Shown: piece after piece, positions 43,356-50,981 of the stretch
Numbering within the stretch: the first letter of the stretch is position 1
How the letters are laid out: the number at the start of each line of letters is the position of its first letter
Notes under the pieces: generated by a model
Database searches by the model: none
Told to the model about the DNA's origin: nothing
The model's input: only the letters and a program-made list of their open reading frames with translations
Assembly (NCBI GenBank): GCA_016716465.1
Contig: JADJWH010000001.1
Span: forward strand, 930,001 to 994,000
Length of the DNA stretch: 64,000 bases
Source: Gammaproteobacteria bacterium
Lineage (GTDB): Bacteria; Pseudomonadota; Gammaproteobacteria; SZUA-140
Reading direction: 5' to 3'
Program-made: the position numbers and the translations under genes

Positions 43356-43942
43356 AGTGCACCTCCATTGTTCAACGACTGACAGACCGCACCAAAAGCA
43401 CTCGACCTCTATTTCAGCTTCTCCCGCGGCCTTGATCATCATCGCTATCCAACCGCGACGACGATATCAGCTATGACGAAGAGCTGCGTTTGAAAGTTCC
43501 GCGAGGTCGATGAATTTATCATTACACTGGGCGCCGAATTAGTGACGACTCTCACAAAGCGCGCGTCTCCATACGGAGACAGAAGGGTGACAACCTCACG
43601 CCCTACTCTTTTCGGATCACATCATGATATTGATGGAAGCCCTCACGGCACAGGATCTCGGAAATCAAATCGACACAGGCCAGGAAGCGAAAATTCCACA
43701 ATCCTGCCCCAAAGTGAAATTCCGGCACATACTCGGTCATCGCGAGTATTCATGCGCATGCATCCTTCACAATGCATAAGCTTGTTGCAGAAATCGTGCT
43801 CGATGATCCTATAGGCACAGGACAGCCTCATCGAAGGAACAGGAAGATGCTTCAGAAACGTAAGTCCGGGCGTGCGCGACACGAGTATGATTCCGCGTCG
43901 GTCACGCACGGAACACCACTCATGCAAGGGGAGATCAACGAC
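43356..43942. other. 587-bp intergenic region without a supported gene
   Basis: Open frames here overlap each other on both strands, lack ribosome-binding sites or run antisense into the C39-like gene. The only structure is a short hairpin GTCTCC-ATAC-GGAGAC near 43566, without a T run. Confidence 0.6.
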
Positions 43943-44908
43943 TCAGGGATGTCCGCTCATACGAAGCATGATCTCATCCAGCGTCGCCTGAAATGCCGGA
44001 TTGTCAGGATCGGTTGCCAGCGCCCGTTGCGCCAGAACCACGGCCTCATCTGCGCTACCTTGTTCGAAGAGTACGAGCGCAAGATTATTCAGGGCGGAGG
44101 GAAACTCCGGCCGCAGTTCCAATACACGCCGGAATGCGGTCTCGGCGCCGCGCAGATCGTGCAGCTGATAGGCCGCATTGCCCAGACCAAACCAGGCGCC
44201 GGCACTGGCAGGCCATCGTCCGGCCGCTGCGCGATACGCCGCCGCCGCGGTTACCCAGTCGCCGGTCTGTTCAAAACCCAGCACCGCACGCAGATACGCC
44301 TGTTCGGAGGCCGTCGCCGGCACGAGCGACGCATCGAGCATGACAACCGCCCAGTGACCGGCCCGCCCCCAGGTGTACTCGAATGAGCGCAAGGACTGGA
44401 TATGACGCTTGTGTGTACCCGAGCGCAACACCACCTCTCTGCGCTCCAGATCGAAACCGACCACCACGGCGTAATGCCAGCGCGGATACCAGCTGTAGGC
44501 GAGGTTTTGCAGCACCAGCACAGGGTGTCCTGCCTTGACCTCACGCAGGATGGCCGTCAATTCAGGGTCCAAGGGATAGGAAACGCGCTGATAGCGCCGC
44601 GCAGCGGCGATCAATTCGGCTTGCAGACTGCCCTGGCGTTCCGGGAGGTAGATCCGGGGTTCGATCTGCTCGGGCGTCACCTCGATCCCCCCCCAGCGCA
44701 GCACCGTGGCCAACGCGGCGGGACCGCATTGATAGCGCTCCTGCGGAAAGAACGGGACCTCATCCAGTTCGAAGCTGTGACCGAGCTCCGGCGGAGGATT
44801 GCTCAGCAGGGCCTGGGTCTGCGGCACACCCGCGCAACCGCAGAGTAAAAGCAATGCGCCCGCCACGCCTGTCAACCAGACGCGGCGGGCGCATACCGCC
44901 AATATCAA
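43943..44908 (-). CDS. C39-like cysteine peptidase lipoprotein with TPR repeats (PA2778 family)
   Basis: 321 aa. Lipobox LLLCGC, then a papain-like C39 domain with QCGPAALATVL (catalytic Cys) and WHYAVVVGFD (catalytic His and a nearby Asp). Two to three TPR units follow from about residue 210 (AWFGLGNAAYQLHDLRGAE). The protein faces the periplasm. It overlaps the next gene upstream by 4 nt, the usual PA2779-PA2778 pairing. The substrate is unknown. Confidence 0.88.
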   Translation of the reverse strand: MILAVCARRVWLTGVAGALLLLCGCAGVPQTQALLSNPPPELGHSFELDEVPFFPQERYQCGPAALATVLRWGGIEVTPEQIEPRIYLPERQGSLQAELIAAARRYQRVSYPLDPELTAILREVKAGHPVLVLQNLAYSWYPRWHYAVVVGFDLERREVVLRSGTHKRHIQSLRSFEYTWGRAGHWAVVMLDASLVPATASEQAYLRAVLGFEQTGDWVTAAAAYRAAAGRWPASAGAWFGLGNAAYQLHDLRGAETAFRRVLELRPEFPSALNNLALVLFEQGSADEAVVLAQRALATDPDNPAFQATLDEIMLRMSGHP

Positions 44909-45306
44909 TTGACCGTCTTTTTCACGAAGGGGAATACGTTCGTGTAGCCGAGGATGTCAGTCACCAGCAGAAGGACAAATATGAACACCACCACACCCAG
45001 GGCATCACCGCCCGCCGGCAGCTGATCCAGCCGGCCGGCCATCTGGCTGACTTCCTCGTCAGTGAGCGCCAGTACGCGATCCTGCGCCGACTGCGGATCG
45101 ACGCCGAGCGCGACCATTCCCTGCCGCACGTCCTCCCGCTCCAGCGCGGCAAGAACCCGCGCGCGTTCCGCCGCGGACTGCTCCTGGGCGAGTATGGCAT
45201 CGGTACCCACCATGCCCGCCTGCGCCGGCGCCTGGAGTCCGAGCGCAAGGAAGGCCGGTATCAACAGGGAACTCATGCCGCGCGCGATGCGCCTCATCGT
45301 CTTCAT
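44905..45306 (-). CDS. PA2779 family protein
   Basis: 133 aa with a signal peptide (to about AQAG, residue 31), a helical middle with EREDVRQGMVALGVDPQSAQDRV, and a C-terminal helix (GVVVFIFVLLLVTDILGYTNVFPF) that anchors it in the membrane. The family partner is the C39-like peptidase translated from the next, overlapping gene; a chaperone or substrate role is possible but unproven. Confidence 0.88.
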   Translation of the reverse strand: MKTMRRIARGMSSLLIPAFLALGLQAPAQAGMVGTDAILAQEQSAAERARVLAALEREDVRQGMVALGVDPQSAQDRVLALTDEEVSQMAGRLDQLPAGGDALGVVVFIFVLLLVTDILGYTNVFPFVKKTVN

Positions 45307-45453
45307 CGAGATGCTCCTTATGGTTGTGGATCAAATGAAACGAATCCCCTGCCTGCAAGCGTAATCGCGGACGATTCGTCTGTCATGAAATCCCGGCGAT
45401 TCTAGCATGAAAGATGCCGGCATTTTGCACGACACGAGGCGGGTCCCGCGATT

Positions 45454-45888
45454 CTACCGGTGTGCGTTCACCCAGCGCACGATATCGGCCGTCCCGATGG
45501 CGCCGGCCTGGCGGGCGATCTCCTTGCCGCGATGGAAGAGCATCAGTGTAGGTATGCTGCGAACACCGAACCGTGTGCCGAGCTCCGGCTCCTCCTCGGT
45601 ATTGAGTTTGGCGAGACGCACCTGCGGTTCCAGCTGCGCCGCCGCCTGCTCGAAGGCGGGAGCCATCATCTTGCATGGTCCGCACCAGGGCGCCCAGAAA
45701 TCCACCAGCAAGGGGATGTCGCTGGCCGAGGCATGCTTGTGGAAATTCTCTGAGGACAGCGCAAGCGGGTGAGCGGTGAACAAGGGCTTGTGGCAGGCCC
45801 CGCAAGCGGGATTCTCGCCCAGACGCGCCCCGGGCACCCGATTCACCGTCGTGCAGAATGGGCAGACAATATGCAATTGCGGATCCAT
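45454..45888 (-). CDS. trxC: Thioredoxin 2 (TrxC)
   Basis: 144 aa from the ATG at 45888 (MDPQLHIVCPFC). An N-terminal zinc ribbon (CPFC, CGAC) precedes a thioredoxin domain with active site WCGPC. It is a cytosolic disulfide reductase, and the zinc ribbon makes it redox-sensitive. It starts 37 bp after cbpM on the same strand. Confidence 0.95.
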   Translation of the reverse strand: MDPQLHIVCPFCTTVNRVPGARLGENPACGACHKPLFTAHPLALSSENFHKHASASDIPLLVDFWAPWCGPCKMMAPAFEQAAAQLEPQVRLAKLNTEEEPELGTRFGVRSIPTLMLFHRGKEIARQAGAIGTADIVRWVNAHR

Positions 45889-45925
45889 GCTCCCCCTCAT
45901 CCAGGCAGGCTGCCACCCGATATGT

Positions 45926-46234
45926 TCATATTTCACCGCGCCCGCGCAGGCACCGAATTTCCTCGATCAAATCCACCGCCAGGGCCGCGCCGGAAAGATT
46001 GACGCCGAGATCGCGCTGCAGCCGCATCACGATCCGCGCGCGGCGGAGGCTGACACCGGGGAAACGCCATTCGGTCCCAGCGCGAGTGTGCGGTTCGAGC
46101 ACTCCCTCCGCGACCAGGCCCATGATCCAGTCTTCGCCCGCCTCACAGGCCCGGCACAACTCCGCCAGCGTGAGGGTCGCATCTTCATCGACGATCTCAC
46201 CGGCCAGAATATCCATCAGCTCATGTTCCTGCAT
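45926..46234 (-). CDS. cbpM: Chaperone modulator CbpM
   Basis: 102 aa, MerR-like helix-turn-helix fold of the CbpM family (LTLAELCRACEAGEDWIMGLVAEGVLEP). It binds the J-domain of CbpA and inhibits it. It lies 4 bp after cbpA, the standard pairing. Confidence 0.93.
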   Translation of the reverse strand: MQEHELMDILAGEIVDEDATLTLAELCRACEAGEDWIMGLVAEGVLEPHTRAGTEWRFPGVSLRRARIVMRLQRDLGVNLSGAALAVDLIEEIRCLRGRGEI

Positions 46235-46238
46235 GAGA

Positions 46239-47177
46239 TCATTCTTCCAACTGGGCGCGCGGATTGAATTTCAACTCCCGCTCCATTTTCCGATACAGCG
46301 CTCTGGACGGCTCGGAATCCGCGGGCGGCAACACTACCTGCAGCACCACGTAGAGGTCTCCCGGCGGATTTCCGGGAATGCCCCGCCCCTTGAGGCGCAA
46401 GGCGCGCCCATTGCCCGAACCGGGTGGGACCTTGAGTTCCACCCTGCCGGCCGGCGTCGGCGCCTGGATCGTCGCGCCCAGCGCGGCCTCCCAGGGAGCC
46501 ACCGGCAGGTCCAGATAAACATCGCGATCCTCAATACGATAAAAGGGATGTGTTTGAAACGCCACTTCCAGATACAGATCCCCCACACCGCCGCTCCCTG
46601 ACGCACCCTGCCCCGCCAGACGGATGTGCTGTCCCTGCCGGATGCCCTTTGGAATCTGAACGTTCAGCGTGCGCCTGCGGGTATGCAGCCGCCCGTGCGG
46701 ATCCAACTCCGGTGTGGTCAGGGTGACGGGCCGGGTCGCTCCATGGTAGGCGTCCTCGAGCGCGATCAGAATCTTGGCGAAATGATCCTGTCCGCGGGCG
46801 CGGAAACCGGCCTGCCCGCGGCGCGCTCCCGCAGCGCCATGCCCGAACAACGATTCGAAGAATTCGCTGAACGCAGCGCTCTCACCCGTGAATGCAGCGT
46901 CGCCGCTGAATTCGAAGCCGGCATCCCAGCCCGGCGGAGGATGGAATTCCTGCCCGGCGCGCCAATCCGTTCCCAGGCGGTCATATGCCGCGCGCTTCTC
47001 CGGATCCTTGAGTACCTCATAGGCCTCGCCGATCCCCTTGAATTTCTCCTCTGCATCCGGCTCTCGACTGACGTCCGGATGATACTTGCGCGCCAGTTTG
47101 CGGTAGGCGCGCTTGATCTCGTCCTGTGATGCATCACGGGAAACTTCGAGCAGCTTGTAATAATCCTTGTATTGCAT
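46239..47177 (-). CDS. cbpA: Curved DNA-binding protein CbpA (DnaJ-class co-chaperone)
   Basis: 312 aa from the ATG at 47177. The J-domain (residues 3-70) has the HPD motif in KYHPDVSREPDAEEKF. A Gly/Phe-rich linker follows, then two DnaJ C-terminal domains without the zinc-finger region. It stimulates DnaK and binds curved DNA in stationary phase. Co-transcribed with cbpM. Confidence 0.95.
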   Translation of the reverse strand: MQYKDYYKLLEVSRDASQDEIKRAYRKLARKYHPDVSREPDAEEKFKGIGEAYEVLKDPEKRAAYDRLGTDWRAGQEFHPPPGWDAGFEFSGDAAFTGESAAFSEFFESLFGHGAAGARRGQAGFRARGQDHFAKILIALEDAYHGATRPVTLTTPELDPHGRLHTRRRTLNVQIPKGIRQGQHIRLAGQGASGSGGVGDLYLEVAFQTHPFYRIEDRDVYLDLPVAPWEAALGATIQAPTPAGRVELKVPPGSGNGRALRLKGRGIPGNPPGDLYVVLQVVLPPADSEPSRALYRKMERELKFNPRAQLEE

Positions 47178-47404
47178 CCGTCGCCTCGTCCGCCCGGTCC
47201 ACGCATCCTTCCGGCCTGATGGCCGGGCGGTAAATACCAATCTGCGGTGATATGCCGGCGAATCATCCTTACGCGTATGGAACGTATATTAATGACATAT
47301 TGGGTCACGGGAAGGGGATTCAAGATGATGGCCGCCATCGACGATCGACCCGGGAGAATGACGAACGTGGAGATTAATTCCGAGACAGGGGCGCGCCAGA
47401 CGCC

Positions 47405-47434
47405 AAAAAACAAGCCCCGGCTTTGGCCGGGGCT
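47405..47434 (-). terminator. Strong intrinsic terminator with no annotated gene upstream
   Basis: A 9-bp stem AGCCCCGGC / GCCGGGGCT with loop TTTG is followed, on the minus strand, by TG and six T residues. It would end a minus-strand transcript arriving from 47435-47800, where no recognised gene exists, or possibly protect cbpA from read-through. Confidence 0.75.
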
Positions 47435-47808
47435 CAAGCTTTGATCATTAGCCGGGCAGTTCGATATGACTTCCATGCCCCAATAGGCACGCGACTAAGC
47501 ACGTTCATAGAGTGCAGACACCTTATCGTGCGTCGGGGCATAAGCTTGAATCTCGCGGCCTTCCAGCAGCCTTCCTGGCGGATCCGGACCGACCCATGCA
47601 GCGGACGCATTCCCGATTCCAGGCCGGAACCTTTACGGATTATCCCGGCGATCACCCAATCCCCAAACACACGCCATCCGATAATTTATGTATTTTAAAC
47701 AATGACATAAAAATATTTAAATATTAAATTAAGATATTACTTGTTTTTTTCATATCTCCTTGTTACTCTTTTCGCACTCAATTCGATGGCATCTACTGGA
47801 GCACAGCC
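47435..47808. other. Intergenic region, possible minus-strand small RNA, AT-rich right half
   Basis: No recognised protein gene. Bases 47690-47760 are very AT-rich. The minus strand from about 47680 down to the terminator could encode a small RNA; it contains several GGA motifs, but I see no clear fold. A 78-codon minus-strand frame (47434-47670) has a weak GTG start and odd composition. Confidence 0.4.
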
Positions 47809-47985
47809 ATGAATCTTTTGAAGATGAAGCAGGACGGGGACAGTACCCAGAATACGGCTCATCCCGCGGCAACGCATGAATCCAGCAACCGGACGCAAAA
47901 CAAACCCGTCCGGTATATCGTTCCCGGACTCTATATGACCCCATTCGGCGACCGGCGCAACGGCTGTCTGAAAGCCAGATGCTGA
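47809..47985 (+). CDS. Unrecognised 58-aa small protein with C-terminal cysteines
   Basis: ATG at 47809 is preceded by TGGAG at 9 nt. The 58-residue frame is polar in its first half (MNLLKMKQDGDSTQNT; many N, T, H, S), then has KPVRYIVPGLYMTPFGD and ends NGCLKARC with two Cys. It has no signal peptide or membrane helix. A canonical terminator follows 78 bp after the stop and nothing else lies between, which supports a monocistronic small gene. No family recognised. Confidence 0.55.
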   Translation: MNLLKMKQDGDSTQNTAHPAATHESSNRTQNKPVRYIVPGLYMTPFGDRRNGCLKARC

Positions 47986-48063
47986 TTGCGCCTGGAAGAT
48001 TTCCTTCTACCCGAGGGTAATCTTCCGTCGGCTACGTAACGTCTCTCCTATTGTAAATTTTGA

Positions 48064-48091
48064 CGCCCCGTTTATGCGGGGCGATTTTTTT
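48064..48091 (+). terminator. Intrinsic terminator behind the 58-aa gene
   Basis: Stem CGCCCCG / CGGGGCG with a 6-nt loop, followed by A and seven T residues. It lies inside the open frame upstream of the flippase, which argues against a start for that gene before 48092. Confidence 0.9.
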
Positions 48092-48209
48092 GTTCCTGCA
48101 GGATTCATTCTTCCGGTTTGTTGGATCCCGTGATCGATTCTCCTATACTGCCGGCAATCCGCCCCACGCAGCGCTCACGACTGACCAAGCACAGGCCACG
48201 GACCGACAT

Positions 48210-49691
48210 TTGAATCCTCTGCGACGCCTCGCCTCCCAGACGGCCATCTATGGCCTCAGCAGCATCTTCGGGCGATTTCTCAATTACCTGCTGGTTCCGC
48301 TGTTCACCTACTATTTCTCGCCGGCTGAATACGGCGTGGTATCCGAGTTTTACGCCTATGCTGGCTTCCTCGCGGTGCTGCTCGTCTTCGGACTGGAGAC
48401 CGGGTATTTTCGCTTTCGCGGCACCCTTCCCGAAAGCGGGAAGGACACCGTATACGCTACGGCACAGCGCGTGCTGTTCGGCGCCAATTTGGGCTTTTTC
48501 GCCGGTGTTGCCCTTTTCTCCCAGCCCATCGCGGATACGCTGAATCATGGAGATCATCCGGATTACATCATCTGGATAACCGCCATCCTGGTCCTTGACT
48601 CCACGGCGGCGGTCTGTTTCGCACGCCTGCGGGCCGAAGAGAAGGCATGGCGCTTCGCCGCCATCAAATTGGTCGAAATCGCCATCACGGTCGCGATGAA
48701 CCTGTTCTTCATCGTTCTCTGCCGGAACGCCTATGATCAGGATCCCGCTTCAATGCTGGGACGCCTGTGGGATCCCTCGATCGGCGTGGGCTACGTCTTC
48801 ATCGCCAATCTCATCGGCAGCGGTGTGAAATGGCTGCTGCTCCTGCCCCAGCTGCGCGACCTCGGCACGGGATTCGACCGCGATCTCTTCGCGCGGATGA
48901 TGCGCTACTCCCTGCCGATGATGGTGATCGGCTTCGCCGGGGTCACCAATGAGATGCTCGATCGCGCGCTGATGAAATACCTGCTGCCCTACGATGCCGA
49001 CATGAATCTCGCCCAGCTCGGCATCTATAGCGCCTGCTACAAGCTTTCAATCCTGATGTCGCTATTCATTCAGGCCTTCCGCTATGCAGGCGAACCGTTC
49101 TTCTTCGCCCATGCGGGAGAACAAGGCAGCAAGGCGCTGTATGCCCGTGTCATGACGGCCTTCGTCATCTTCTGCATGCTGATCTTCCTGCTGGTGACGC
49201 TATATATCGATATCTTCAAGTACTTCATCGGCGAACCCTTCCGCGCCGGACTCACGGTAGTCCCCGTGCTGCTTCTGGCTAACCTCTTTCTCGGAATCTA
49301 TATAAATCTTTCCGTCTGGTACAAACTGACGGACCGGACCCTGACAGGCGCCTGGGTCGCAGTGGGAGGTGCGGTAGTAACCGTCGCCCTGAACTTGTGG
49401 TGGGTGCCCATATTCGGGTTCATGGGCGCCGCCTGGGCAACGCTGGCCTGTTACGCCGGCATGGCGGCCGTCTCTTACCTGTTAGGTCGACGCCTCTATC
49501 CCGTGCCCTATGAGCTTGCACGCATCTTCGGTTACATTGCCCTGGGCCTCATCCTCTATCTCTCCCACGGCATGATCACCGAGGGGGAAACGCTGCCCTG
49601 GCCGATCAGCGCCACGCTGTGTCTGGTCGTATATCTGTTTGTGGCCTATGTCGCGGACGGCAGACGGCTGTTGCAACCGCTTCGGGAGTGA
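48210..49691 (+). CDS. Oligosaccharide flippase / polysaccharide transporter (Wzx-like, MVF/MATE fold)
   Basis: 493 aa from the TTG at 48210, the best start downstream of the terminator; a good ribosome-binding site is not evident. About fourteen helices; it opens with SQTAIYGLSSIFGRFLNYLLVPLFTYYFSPAEYG, the typical flippase start. It moves lipid-linked sugars across the inner membrane. No glycosyltransferase genes are beside it, so its substrate cannot be inferred. Confidence 0.88.
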   Translation: MNPLRRLASQTAIYGLSSIFGRFLNYLLVPLFTYYFSPAEYGVVSEFYAYAGFLAVLLVFGLETGYFRFRGTLPESGKDTVYATAQRVLFGANLGFFAGVALFSQPIADTLNHGDHPDYIIWITAILVLDSTAAVCFARLRAEEKAWRFAAIKLVEIAITVAMNLFFIVLCRNAYDQDPASMLGRLWDPSIGVGYVFIANLIGSGVKWLLLLPQLRDLGTGFDRDLFARMMRYSLPMMVIGFAGVTNEMLDRALMKYLLPYDADMNLAQLGIYSACYKLSILMSLFIQAFRYAGEPFFFAHAGEQGSKALYARVMTAFVIFCMLIFLLVTLYIDIFKYFIGEPFRAGLTVVPVLLLANLFLGIYINLSVWYKLTDRTLTGAWVAVGGAVVTVALNLWWVPIFGFMGAAWATLACYAGMAAVSYLLGRRLYPVPYELARIFGYIALGLILYLSHGMITEGETLPWPISATLCLVVYLFVAYVADGRRLLQPLRE

Positions 49692-49705
49692 CATGGCACC
49701 TGCGT

Positions 49706-50263
49706 CTAGAACGCAATGCGCCGGAGGGAACTGCGCCGATCCACGAAGTGATGTTTGAGCGCGGCCAGCACATGAATGGCAACTAGCATGGCACAGGCAT
49801 AGGCCGCATAGCCGTGCAGATCGAAGAGTAACTCACGCACACCTTTACTCCATTGGCCGATGGGCGGAATTGCCACCAGCCCGTACAATTCGACAGGCTC
49901 TCCGTCGGAGGCCACGAAGAGGAAACCCAGCACCGGGATACACGCGAGCAAAGCCACGAGTGTTCCATGGATCAGAGTGGCCGCCCTGCGCTCCCAAGGG
50001 AGAAGGGTGGAAGAAAACCCGGGATTCGGACTGATCCCGCGCCAGGCGATTCTGGCCAGTGTTAGCGTGAAGACCGAGATGCCCAGGGTTTCGTGCAGTT
50101 CGAGCAGGCGCCAGTATAAAACGCTTTCCTCACTGAGCCCGCCCAGGTACCAGCCCACCGGGATCAGCCCCAGTACCGGAACGGCGATCAGCCAGTGCAA
50201 GAGTTTCGAAACCAGCCCGTAGGCCTCGCGCGAATTGCGGACAGGCATGCGAATTACTTCCAT
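49706..50263 (-). CDS. Cytochrome b561 family protein
   Basis: 185 aa, four helices with His pairs that bind two b hemes: LLHWLIAVP (helix 1), LHETLGISVF (helix 2), LHGYAAYACAMLVAIHVLAALKHHF (helices 3-4). It is an inner-membrane electron carrier between quinol and periplasmic acceptors or superoxide. Convergent with the flippase gene; no partner gene adjacent. Confidence 0.92.
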   Translation of the reverse strand: MEVIRMPVRNSREAYGLVSKLLHWLIAVPVLGLIPVGWYLGGLSEESVLYWRLLELHETLGISVFTLTLARIAWRGISPNPGFSSTLLPWERRAATLIHGTLVALLACIPVLGFLFVASDGEPVELYGLVAIPPIGQWSKGVRELLFDLHGYAAYACAMLVAIHVLAALKHHFVDRRSSLRRIAF

Positions 50264-50364
50264 AGGACCGGGACTGGAATTCGATGTATTTTAACGCCGC
50301 GACCCGGAACATCAACGGAGGAATTTCATATGCCAACGGTTTTTTACGTGCGACTGCGTGCGAT

Positions 50365-50396
50365 AAAAAAAACCCGTTTCATGACAGAGAAACGGG
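50365..50396 (-). terminator. Intrinsic terminator behind the small frameshifted gene
   Basis: On the minus strand an 8-bp stem CCCGTTTC / GAAACGGG with an 8-nt loop is followed directly by eight T residues. It lies 36 bp after the last small frame at 50432. Confidence 0.85.
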
Positions 50397-50431
50397 GCAC
50401 ATCCCGAGAGCGGGACAGAGGGAGTGAGAGA

Positions 50432-50560
50432 CTAAACGATGGTGCTAAAATCGAATTCCTTGACCTTGGCCCCTTTCAACATTTGTTTCCATGAATCGGG
50501 TGCACGTCCATGTGCCACGGACCAGTCCATGAGAACGGTGCGATCGATCGACCCCGTCAA
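50432..50560 (-). CDS. Second half of a small unrecognised gene (42 aa), -1 frame
   Basis: The frame can start at a TTG overlapping the stop of the preceding small ORF (TTGA) and encodes 42 residues, ending MLKGAKVKEFDFSTIV. Its composition is protein-like, and its end lies just before a terminator. It reads best as the C-terminal part of one 88-aa protein whose frame was broken by loss of one base near 50557-50560, but a coupled separate gene is possible. Confidence 0.45.
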   Translation of the reverse strand: MTGSIDRTVLMDWSVAHGRAPDSWKQMLKGAKVKEFDFSTIV

Positions 50561-50697
50561 CCTTCAGGCAGGCGCAGACGCACTACCCGCCCGTCAAACG
50601 ATACGATCAAGGGGGCTCGTACAGACTTGCCTTCGCGAACCATCTTTTTTGTGGAATTCGCCTTTGGGGAAAACCATCTCTTGATCAATCGGCTCAT
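50557..50697 (-). CDS. Small basic protein, 46 aa (first half of a probable 88-aa gene)
   Basis: ATG at 50697 has a near-perfect AGGAGGAAAC ribosome-binding site. It encodes MSRLIKRWFSPKANSTKKM and on, a basic start followed by APLIVSFDGRVVRLRLPEG. The 266-nt span to 50432 is one base short of a single 88-aa frame. Not recognised; no membrane segment. Its own terminator follows at 50365-50396, so a small transcription unit seems real. Confidence 0.6.
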   Translation of the reverse strand: MSRLIKRWFSPKANSTKKMVREGKSVRAPLIVSFDGRVVRLRLPEG

Positions 50698-50981
50698 GTT
50701 TCCTCCTGTACAAATCCCTGCAGTCGATTAATTCATACGAAAATAAAATATTTATGAATCATACCCCCAGAATATGATTAAATCAAATAATTTCATATAT
50801 CATCAAAAAAATATCATAATGTTTTTTAAATACATTAGGTTACTTGATCATCCAGACCAGTTCTTCCTCTTGTTGAGCCTATCCCTGAGGAAAATTCTGG
50901 GGTGGAGAAAAAACTCCAGGTGCCGCGCGCCTTCGCGAGGCATTCGACAAACAGATACCGTACGGAGATTCCCCCTAGGGC
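50698..50981. other. AT-rich intergenic region
   Basis: Bases 50730-50840 are strikingly AT-rich against the GC-rich surroundings and lie upstream of the small minus-strand gene, probably holding its promoter. An 84-codon plus-strand frame here has no ribosome-binding site and low-complexity content; I do not support it. Confidence 0.6.

Noticed and set aside
43542..43927. Overlapping 90-94-codon frames on both strands
   Set aside because: Mutually overlapping, no ribosome-binding sites, no recognisable domain or signal.
47247..47444. 65-codon plus-strand frame after cbpA's promoter region
   Set aside because: It spans the strong terminator hairpin at 47405-47434 and lacks supporting features.
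48060..48209. N-terminal extension of the flippase
   Set aside because: It would place an intrinsic terminator inside the coding region, and the extension has no transporter-like sequence.
50330..50494. 54-codon plus-strand frame with GGAGGA 8 nt upstream
   Set aside because: The ribosome-binding site is good, but the frame runs through the minus-strand terminator and antisense to the small gene whose own signals are stronger. Would reconsider if transcribed.
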